This document shows positions 1 to 4,358 of a DNA stretch of 5,164 bases, piece after piece (position 1 is the stretch's first letter; every line of letters begins with the position of its first letter). Both the position numbers and the translations under genes were made by a program. The stretch covers positions 1 to 5,164 of the forward strand of contig CAMZHB010000141.1 in assembly GCA_947306605.1 (NCBI GenBank), in the 5' to 3' direction. The notes under the pieces are model-generated. The model ran no database searches and had not been told where the DNA came from. It worked only from the letters and a program-made list of their open reading frames with translations. Origin of the DNA: an uncultured Prevotellaceae bacterium. GTDB lineage: Bacteria; Bacteroidota; Bacteroidia; Bacteroidales; Bacteroidaceae.

Positions 1-675
1 GAGGCGCGTGGCTTCGTAGTCGTTTCTTACCTGTTTCATTTGCTCGGCCGTAACAGCATAGAGACTGTCCCAATCGAGGCGCACACGGTCCATGAATACA
101 AAATTTTGTTTTACGGAAGCCCATAGTCGGGCCACGGCCAATTGCCGCTGCTGCCTCTTAGGCAGACGGCTGACGAATGGCTTCTTTCTTGGCCGGGGTT
201 GGGGACCTTTGTAATAGTCGCGGGTCGTCCAGTCTATTGGGATGCAAATGCTCTGTTCGGCTGTGGCTTTTAAGAAATTAAGATGTCGAGACGCTTTGTC
301 CCATTCCACTCCGTAAAACGTGCGTGACTTTTCAAAATAGGTGGCTACATCTGTTTCTTCACAAATGACCCGTTGCTGTTGGCTGAATTGGTTGAATAGA
401 CTCTTGATGCGGTCAAATTCATCTGAATAGTTGCCTGTGACAGTGATGCGTTTGCCCCGCGTCCATCCGGCTCCACCTGCGCGTTGCCAGGCAAATCCGG
501 AACATCCGTTTGAAAATCCGCCTGTGTAGCTGACGTCGGTCACTATTGCTGTCGGGGCGGACAATAATGATTTGAACACGTTTGCCAACAGTTGCTCTTT
601 CACATGATTCTTGGCTGACGCATGGAATGTACAGAGCAGCAGCATTGCTGTTAGAAAAAATCCTTTTTTTGTCAT
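1..675 (-). CDS. Secreted S41-family (C-terminal processing type) peptidase, N-terminal part, cut by window edge
   Basis: The frame is open for 225 codons from ATG at 675 to the left edge, so the 3' end is missing. Residues 1-21 form a signal peptide: T-K-K, a hydrophobic core (FFLTAMLLL), then H-A-S-A with likely cleavage after A21, giving export to the periplasm or outer envelope. C15 lacks a small residue before it, so a lipoprotein is unlikely. Residues 22-165 are not recognisable to me. Residues 168-206 fit the segment ahead of the protease core in Bacteroidetes S41 peptidases: RLPKRQQRQLAVARLW, then VKQNF, then D-W-D-S-L-Y (201-206). The PDZ and catalytic Ser/Lys regions would lie beyond the edge, so activity cannot be judged. 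The family cleaves proteins near their C termini. No other in-frame ATG precedes 675, and no exact TAnnTTTG promoter is visible upstream. Family assignment is fairly sure; substrate unknown. Confidence 0.72.
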   Translation of the reverse strand, partial: MTKKGFFLTAMLLLCTFHASAKNHVKEQLLANVFKSLLSAPTAIVTDVSYTGGFSNGCSGFAWQRAGGAGWTRGKRITVTGNYSDEFDRIKSLFNQFSQQQRVICEETDVATYFEKSRTFYGVEWDKASRHLNFLKATAEQSICIPIDWTTRDYYKGPQPRPRKKPFVSRLPKRQQRQLAVARLWASVKQNFVFMDRVRLDWDSLYAVTAEQMKQVRNDYEATRL

Positions 676-702
676 TGCTGAAAATTTTATATTGTTGATT
701 CA

Positions 703-731
703 TTATGCGTATATATTGTACAGACGCATAA
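703..731. repeat. Perfect 8-bp inverted repeat upstream of the S41 gene
   Basis: TTATGCGT (703-710) and ACGCATAA (724-731) are perfect reverse complements around a 13-base A/T-rich spacer. The dyad lies 28-56 bases upstream of the S41 start at 675, in the 97-bp gap behind the HsdR-N gene. It could be a regulator operator or an mRNA hairpin. No T-run follows on either strand, which argues against a terminator. Function is inference. Confidence 0.45.
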
Positions 732-748
732 CCTTGGGCAATGTTAAT

Positions 749-767
749 GAAAAAAATCCGTTTTTTC
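749..767 (-). terminator. Possible weak A/T-rich terminator after the HsdR-N gene
   Basis: On the minus strand, A6, a CGGA loop and T7 form a small hairpin beginning about 6 bases after the HsdR-N stop codon (773-775). The stem is all A-T, with only a G-C pair possible at its base past a bulged T, so termination would be weak. If it fails, the S41 gene could be read from the same transcript. Confidence 0.3.
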
Positions 768-772
768 GTATG

Positions 773-1222
773 TTAAAGTTGGGAATACTCCGGGATGTCG
801 GGGAGGAAAGTCGTGGTGTTCGTGTCGTAATCAATATGGCAGCAGTAGTGGGTAAGGCCGTTGCTGACGGTGAGGTAGGGGACGCGGAGCACGGCGTTGT
901 AGGCGCAAATCTGATTGAACACTTCCTGTGTGACGGCGACGGTGGGGGCTTTGTATTCAATAATCATGTGCGGCTCCATGTTTGAGGTGTAGAGCACACT
1001 GTCGCAGCGGCGCCACATGCCGTTTAGGGTCAGGGAAATTTCATTGGCCAAAAGACTCTTGGGGTAGCCTTTGTGGCCAATGAGGTAGTGGATGAAGTGT
1101 TGGCGCACCCATTCCTCGGGCGTGACAGCCACGAAGCGACGGCGCAGGATATCGAAAATGTGTGGTTTTCCCTGGCGCAGCTGAATATTTGCATCGAACG
1201 GGGGCAGGTTTATCTGAAACAT
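773..1222 (-). CDS. HsdR N-terminal-domain (PD-(D/E)XK) protein, stand-alone
   Basis: A complete 149-residue protein matching the N-terminal nuclease domain of type I restriction R subunits, which occurs in Bacteroidetes as a separate small protein. The nuclease signature is visible: R-R-C-D-S-V-L-Y with D74, then I-I-E-Y-K-A-P with E89 and K91, a D-Xn-E-X-K arrangement. E61 lies on the preceding helix, and Q104 with Y108 (VFNQICAYN) matches the helix following the core in this fold. No helicase, translocase or HsdM/HsdS gene is present in the window, so a working restriction system is not implied. It may act on nucleic acid, but its role is unknown. The start at 1222 is the only ATG upstream of the conserved part and sits about 32 bases below a minus-strand promoter element. 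It is divergent from amn across 56 bp. Confidence 0.82.
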   Translation of the reverse strand: MFQINLPPFDANIQLRQGKPHIFDILRRRFVAVTPEEWVRQHFIHYLIGHKGYPKSLLANEISLTLNGMWRRCDSVLYTSNMEPHMIIEYKAPTVAVTQEVFNQICAYNAVLRVPYLTVSNGLTHYCCHIDYDTNTTTFLPDIPEYSQL

Positions 1223-1226
1223 TTGC

Positions 1227-1234
1227 TAAATTTG
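1227..1234 (+). promoter_or_regulatory. Bacteroidetes-type -7 element for amn-holA
   Basis: TAAATTTG exactly matches the TAnnTTTG -7 consensus of the Bacteroidetes primary sigma factor and is followed by CA, as is common. Transcription would start near 1240, giving a leader of about 38 bases to the amn ATG at 1279. The -33 region is poor: no TTTG at 19-21 bases upstream, with GTTTA around 1208 the nearest. The element overlaps the first codons of the divergent HsdR-N gene's 5' region. Confidence 0.5.
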
Positions 1235-1260
1235 CAAGGTAATGGGCGCTTCGTCCATTG

Positions 1261-1289
1261 CAAAAATACAACAAATCGATGAAAACAAA
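1261..1289 (-). promoter_or_regulatory. Bacteroidetes-type promoter for the HsdR-N gene
   Basis: On the minus strand TATTTTTG (1268-1261) matches TAnnTTTG and is followed by CA. A TTTG (1289-1286) lies 17 bases further upstream, slightly short of the usual 19-21 spacing for the -33 box. Transcription would start near 1255, leaving about 32 bases before the ATG at 1222. The -33 box falls inside the first codons of amn. Confidence 0.5.
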
Positions 1290-2055
1290 GGAAGAAATCA
1301 CCGGAAATTGGTTAGTGAGATACACGGGACAACAGTTGGAAGACTTCAGCCCGTATATTTTGCTATCTAATTTTAATAACTACGTGGACTTGTTCTGCGA
1401 CTATTGCGGCGTGCCCCGGGTGGGGTATGATTACGGTATTCGCGTGGCTAACGGCGGCGGAATTACGATGATAAACTTCGGATTGGGAAGTCCTAACGCG
1501 GCGCTTATCATGGATTTGCTGAGCTGTATAAAGCCTAAGGCCTGCCTGTTCTTGGGAAAATGCGGCAGTATTTCCGACAAGGCCAAAGTGGGTGATTTTA
1601 TTCTTCCTCTTGCAGCTGTAAGAGGGGAAGGAACAAGCAACGACTATTTCCCTCCGGAAGTGCCTTCGCTGCCGAGTTTCGTGCTCGAACGGGTCGTTTC
1701 GACGGCGATGCGCGATGCACAGACGGATTATTGGACAGGAAGCGTGTATACTACAAACCGGCGCGTATGGGAGCATGACGAGAAGTTCAAGGCTTATTTG
1801 TGCAGTACCCGGGCTATGGCGGTGGATATGGAGTGTGCTACACTTTTTTCCGTGGGTTTTTACAATCATATCCCGGTAGGAGCCCTGTTGCTGGTTTCTG
1901 ATAAGCCGATGATTCCGGAAGGCGTGAAAACAAAGGCGAGCGATGATCAGGTGACAAAAAAATATGCCGGCTTCCATGTGGAAATGGGCGTGAAGTCACT
2001 GCAAAAAATCATTTATGGCTCAAATACACTGAAACATTTGAAAATTGATTTATAA
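1279..2055 (+). CDS. amn: AMP nucleosidase (Bacteroidetes short type)
   Basis: A 258-residue protein that hydrolyses AMP to adenine and ribose 5-phosphate in the cytoplasm, part of purine salvage and AMP homeostasis. It is the short nucleoside-phosphorylase-fold form; the E. coli enzyme is nearly twice as long because of an extra N-terminal domain. Visible features are MKTKEEI at the start, N-F-G-L-G-S-P-N (66-73), F-L-G-K-C-G (91-96), R-G-E-G-T-S-N-D-Y (115-123), Y-T-T-N-R-R-V-W-E-H-D (157-167), A-V-D-M-E (181-185, the base- and ribose-binding strand), and L-L-V-S-D-K-P-M-I-P-E-G-V-K-T (204-218), where D208 fits the catalytic aspartate. I chose ATG 1279 over the in-frame TTG at 1258, because the MKTKEEI start is what I recall for relatives and the TTG would sit inside the leader. 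The gene overlaps holA by one base. Confidence 0.9.
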   Translation: MKTKEEITGNWLVRYTGQQLEDFSPYILLSNFNNYVDLFCDYCGVPRVGYDYGIRVANGGGITMINFGLGSPNAALIMDLLSCIKPKACLFLGKCGSISDKAKVGDFILPLAAVRGEGTSNDYFPPEVPSLPSFVLERVVSTAMRDAQTDYWTGSVYTTNRRVWEHDEKFKAYLCSTRAMAVDMECATLFSVGFYNHIPVGALLLVSDKPMIPEGVKTKASDDQVTKKYAGFHVEMGVKSLQKIIYGSNTLKHLKIDL

Positions 2056-3083
2056 TGGCTGCGGCAAAAACTACTGGCTGGACTTACGACAGCATAATGC
2101 GTGACGTGGTGCAAAAGCAATTCAAGCCTGTCTATTTGTTGGTGGGGGAGGAGAGCTACTATATTGACCGGATTGTGGAAGCCATAGAGAATGCGGCCCT
2201 CAGCGAGGATGAAAAGGCATTCAACTTATACAAGTATTATGGAATGGATGCCAACCTGGGAACGGTCATCAACAGTGCCAAGAGTTATCCCATGGGGGCG
2301 CAATATAATGTGGTGGAACTACGCGAGGCCCAACAGATGAAAAGTCTGGACGACTTGTCTGCCTATATGCAGAATCCCCAGCCGACAACCATTTTGATTA
2401 TTACCTATAAAAACGAGAAGATTGATAAACGAAAGAAATTCGTCTCGGCAATTGCTTCCATGGGAGTACTCTATGAGACACCGAAAGTACGCGATAATCA
2501 ACTCCCCGGAATGGTGATGAGGTACGTTAATGAGCATGGTTACTCTATTGATAATCGTTCAGCTTCAATTATTTCGGAATCAATAGGAGCCGATCTTAGC
2601 CGTTTGTATGGTGAATTAGACAAACTTTTCTTTGCTATGCCGGAAGGAGAGCGTGCTATTACGCCAGAGTTTGTAGAACTTCACATAGGAATAAGCAAAG
2701 ATTTCAATTATTTTGAGCTCCAGGACGCTTTGATAACCAAAAAAGTCTTTAAAGCCAACCAAATTATAAATTATTTCGACAAAAACGAGAAAGCTAATCC
2801 CATTCAGAAGATATTGCCGTCATTGTTTCGCTTTTTTTCGAATCTAATGGTGGCTCATTATGCTGCAGATAAGTCGAGTGGGGGATTGGCATTGGCATTA
2901 GGCATGTCTGATTGGCAAGTTCGGAATAACATTCTTCCGGCCCTGAAGAACTATAAAGCAAGGAAAGTGTTGCAGATATTAGAGGAAATAAGGGCCGCTG
3001 ACGAGAAATCTAAGGGTATGAATGGCTCAAAAGTGCCAAGCGGTGACCTTTTGAAGTCATTAATGTATGTAATTCTGCACTGA
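2055..3083 (+). CDS. holA: DNA polymerase III delta subunit (clamp loader)
   Basis: A 342-residue protein, the usual length for delta. It is the clamp-loader subunit that opens the beta sliding clamp during replication. The N-terminal AAA+-like domain (about 1-150) begins with V-Y-L-L-V-G-E-E-S-Y-Y-I-D-R (26-39), the degenerate non-ATP-binding P-loop position typical of delta, and continues with T-T-I-L-I-I-T-Y (111-118). The middle domain has I-G-A-D-L-S-R-L-Y-G-E-L-D-K-L (177-191). The C-terminal collar domain (about 215-342) ends with the family pattern D-E-K-S-K-G then D-L-L-K-S-L-M (331-337). The start is ATG 2055, which shares its A with the amn stop (TAATG), so translation is probably coupled. 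The 3' half is visibly more A/T-rich than the 5' half. A strong terminator follows the stop by 22 bases. Confidence 0.93.
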   Translation: MAAAKTTGWTYDSIMRDVVQKQFKPVYLLVGEESYYIDRIVEAIENAALSEDEKAFNLYKYYGMDANLGTVINSAKSYPMGAQYNVVELREAQQMKSLDDLSAYMQNPQPTTILIITYKNEKIDKRKKFVSAIASMGVLYETPKVRDNQLPGMVMRYVNEHGYSIDNRSASIISESIGADLSRLYGELDKLFFAMPEGERAITPEFVELHIGISKDFNYFELQDALITKKVFKANQIINYFDKNEKANPIQKILPSLFRFFSNLMVAHYAADKSSGGLALALGMSDWQVRNNILPALKNYKARKVLQILEEIRAADEKSKGMNGSKVPSGDLLKSLMYVILH

Positions 3084-3105
3084 TTTTACCCTTTTTCGTT
3101 CTATT

Positions 3106-3148
3106 TGCCCGGAAATTTCAAACAGAAAATTCCGGGCATTTTCGTTTT
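3106..3148 (+). terminator. Rho-independent terminator of amn-holA
   Basis: TGCCCGGAA (3106-3114) pairs perfectly with TTCCGGGCA (3130-3138) across a 15-base loop, and TTTTCGTTTT follows at once. The stem is 9 bp with a G/C-rich core, and the T-rich tail is on the plus strand only. It begins 22 bases after the holA stop codon. Confidence 0.85.
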
Positions 3149-3411
3149 GAGTAGAGTGGGTTAGGCCCCCAAATTGGTCTCTGAGAATGGTTCGTTTTTT
3201 TCGTTTTTACGATGGAACGAGACCATTGATTTCTGATGTGATTTTTAGGCAAAAATTTACGTTTAAGAATTTTTTGCGCATTATCGGAGGGAGTTTTGAT
3301 TTCAAAATCCGCAGCAACCCATGCGGAAATTTTGAAAAGATAGATTTTCCTGAGATCGTCAACGAATGATTTACATTTTCGACAGGTCATGTTTCGATTT
3401 TGAAATTTCCG
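3110..3411. repeat. 13-bp perfect inverted pair flanking a ~300-bp non-coding segment
   Basis: CGGAAATTTCAAA at 3110-3122 is the exact reverse complement of TTTGAAATTTCCG at 3399-3411. The left copy lies inside the holA terminator. Related copies occur within the interval: ATTTCAAAAT (3299-3308) is the reverse complement of 3397-3406, and GCGGAAATTT (3323-3332) is the reverse complement of 3403-3412. No target-site duplication is visible outside the ends and no transposase is inside, so a mobile element is not demonstrated. The AAATTT core is self-complementary, which makes chance pairing easier than the length suggests. Confidence 0.45.
3300..3337. repeat. Strong imperfect hairpin in the intergenic region
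   Basis: TTTCAAAATCCGCA (3300-3313) pairs with TGCGGAAATTTTGAAA (3322-3337) across an 8-base loop. This gives 14 base pairs interrupted only by a 2-base bulge on the right arm. There is no T-run after it, so it is not a standard terminator. It could be an RNA structure, a regulator site or part of a repeat element. Its arms recur fused together at 3397-3412. Confidence 0.6.
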
Positions 3412-3690
3412 CTTCAGACAAGCCTGCGCCGAAGTGTTAAATTGATTATATGGTTATATAAAACATTGTTTTCCATATGTTTTTGTAGTTTTGCTAATAT
3501 AATATGTCAAATGGGAATGCGGAGGCTGGCGTGAATTTGTGAATCGGAACTGTGCTGAGGTGGTTGTTCCCGTGTAATAGTATGAATAACCAGTTGTTTG
3601 CATCAATTTTTCCGAAGAAATGCTTTAATTCAAATACTCTGGTTCGCCCGGCTGTCCTTCGTACGATTGCTTGTTTCTCTCCGTGCCGCG

Positions 3691-3718
3691 TTTTCAATTT
3701 ACGATTCGAAATTGAAAA
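3691..3718. repeat. Perfect 10-bp palindrome upstream of the XRE regulator
   Basis: TTTTCAATTT (3691-3700) and AAATTGAAAA (3709-3718) are perfect reverse complements around an 8-base spacer; the CG...CG inside the spacer could extend a hairpin. It lies about 40 bases upstream of the predicted -33 box of the regulator gene. An operator or a weak hairpin is possible; the sequence does not decide. Confidence 0.5.
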
Positions 3719-3720
3719 AT

Positions 3721-3776
3721 AAAATATTTGCACTTTGAAAATATTTCCATTTGCGAATTGTTGTTTGAAAATTTCG
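3721..3776. repeat. Iterated AAAATATTT / TTTGAAAAT motifs before the XRE gene
   Basis: AAAATATTT occurs at 3721-3729 and 3738-3746, a 17-bp period. TTTGAAAAT occurs at 3734-3742 and 3764-3772, followed by ATTTC and TTCG respectively. The second copy overlaps the spacer of the predicted promoter. Such closely spaced near-palindromic repeats at a regulator's own promoter would suit autoregulation, which is inference. Confidence 0.35.
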
Positions 3777-3787
3777 TTTTAACTTTG
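3757..3787 (+). promoter_or_regulatory. Bacteroidetes-type promoter of the XRE regulator
   Basis: TAACTTTG (3780-3787) matches TAnnTTTG exactly, and ATTG (3757-3760) lies at the canonical 19-base spacing as a near -33 TTTG box. Transcription would start near 3794, leaving about 36 bases before the ATG at 3830. This is the best-spaced promoter in the window. Confidence 0.6.
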
Positions 3788-3829
3788 TAAACCGATAGAA
3801 ATAACGAAAAATTACCCCATCTGAGCAAA

Positions 3830-4321
3830 ATGAACAGTATCGAAGACAGAATTCGTCAAATTATGGAGTCCGAAAATTTGTCACAACAGGACTTCGCAAA
3901 ATTGCTGGAAATTTCTCCTGCATCCTTGTCAAGTATCTTCAACGGACGCACCCGTGCGACCCATAATCACACAAATGCCATCCATAAGGCCTTTCCTAAC
4001 CTAAATATTAACTGGTTGCTTTTCGGAGAAGGCGAAATGTATGAAAAAGGTGGCGTGGTAAACAATACGACTGTAAATAGGGATGATAGCCAATCGCAGG
4101 ACGGATTTAAAGTTTATAATAATAATCCTTCCATGTCTTCCATCAATGGCTCTTATGTGGAAACGGCCCGTCCTGGATACCCCCAGAATTATTTCGAGAA
4201 TAGAGATTCGCGTGAACCTTCGAAGGACGTGAAAAAATTTGACGTCAAGCCGCGTCAAGTTAAGGAGATCCGCGTCTTCTTTGACGATGGTACTTACGAG
4301 TCGTTTGTGCCCCAGAAGTAG
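3830..4321 (+). CDS. XRE-family helix-turn-helix transcriptional regulator
   Basis: A 163-residue protein, probably a cytoplasmic DNA-binding regulator. Residues 4-67 form the XRE/HTH_3 domain: I-E-D-R-I-R-Q-I-M at the start, L-S-Q-Q-D-F-A-K-L-L (17-26) as the first helix of the HTH, and S-P-A-S-L-S-S-I-F-N-G-R-T (29-41) as the recognition helix. N-I-N-W-L-L-F-G-E-G-E-M-Y (59-71) is a common ending of this domain in Bacteroidetes. Residues 72-140 are low-complexity, rich in N, S and D, and probably a disordered linker. The C-terminal tail Q-V-K-E-I-R-V-F-F-D-D-G-T-Y-E-S-F-V-P (143-161) is one I recall as conserved in relatives, so it is likely a small functional module and not a decayed end. 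ATG 3830 fits the promoter 36 bases upstream. There is no clear Shine-Dalgarno. The next gene starts 37 bases after the stop on the same strand. Target genes unknown. Confidence 0.85.
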   Translation: MNSIEDRIRQIMESENLSQQDFAKLLEISPASLSSIFNGRTRATHNHTNAIHKAFPNLNINWLLFGEGEMYEKGGVVNNTTVNRDDSQSQDGFKVYNNNPSMSSINGSYVETARPGYPQNYFENRDSREPSKDVKKFDVKPRQVKEIRVFFDDGTYESFVPQK

Positions 4322-4323
4322 TC

Positions 4324-4340
4324 GTTATAAGAAGTATAAC
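4324..4340. repeat. Short dyad between the XRE gene and the downstream gene
   Basis: GTTATA (4324-4329) and TATAAC (4335-4340) are a perfect 6-bp inverted repeat with a 5-base spacer, placed 3-19 bases after the regulator stop and 18 bases before the next start. It is A/T-rich with no T-run, so it is unlikely to terminate. A small operator or a processing hairpin is possible. Confidence 0.3.
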
Positions 4341-4358
4341 AAATTGATTCGCAGCTGA

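Larger units (their letters stand above)
3149..3756. other. Long intergenic region without a convincing gene
   Basis: Between the holA terminator and the promoter of the XRE regulator I find no persuasive coding sequence. Open frames exist (a 90-codon minus-strand frame at 3118-3390 and a 79-codon minus-strand frame at 3494-3733 with a GTG start), but both lack recognisable motifs and promoters, and both overlap dyads. The region contains several T-tracts with an embedded CG (TTTTTCG-type), an A/T-rich stretch at 3435-3505, and an isolated TAnnTTTG match, TAGTTTTG at 3486-3493, with ATTG 17 bases upstream. That match could start a transcript near 3500 toward the regulator; no product is evident for it. 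The dyads and repeats are listed separately. Confidence 0.55.

Noticed and set aside
654..671. Paired A6/T7 homopolymer tracts near the S41 start as a phase-variation or terminator signal
   Set aside because: They encode the Lys-Lys and Phe-Phe of the signal peptide, and runs of 6-7 bases are common in A/T-rich genomes. The similarity to 749-767 is low-complexity.
419..703. Alternative minus-strand frame starting upstream of the S41 gene
   Set aside because: Its sequence is the out-of-frame reading of the S41 gene. The chosen frame has a clean signal peptide and stays open to the window edge.
611..985. 124-codon plus-strand frame over the S41/HsdR-N junction
   Set aside because: It runs antisense through the S41 signal peptide, the intergenic dyad and the 3' end of the HsdR-N gene; the protein has no recognisable features.
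1258..1278. Upstream TTG start for AMP nucleosidase
   Set aside because: It would add seven residues (MQKYNKS) not expected in the family, and the codons overlap the opposing promoter. ATG 1279 gives the familiar MKTKEEI start.
1363..1977. 204-codon minus-strand frame inside amn
   Set aside because: It is antisense to a highly conserved AMP nucleosidase and has no motif of its own.
3175..3225. TGGTCTC/GAGACCA inverted repeat as a hairpin
   Set aside because: Only 7 bp separated by 37 bases with T-tracts between; weak and easily due to chance.
3118..3390. 90-codon minus-strand open frame in the intergenic region
   Set aside because: It is rich in Lys/Arg/Ser with no recognisable motif and no promoter element. 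It overlaps the holA terminator at one end and the 3300-3337 hairpin in the middle. It occupies almost the same interval as the 13-bp inverted pair, so if that segment proves to be a repeat this frame should be reconsidered.
3494..3733. 79-codon minus-strand frame with GTG start
   Set aside because: No domain, promoter or ribosome-binding site is visible, and the start falls within the repeat cluster upstream of the regulator. The frame is short enough to be chance.
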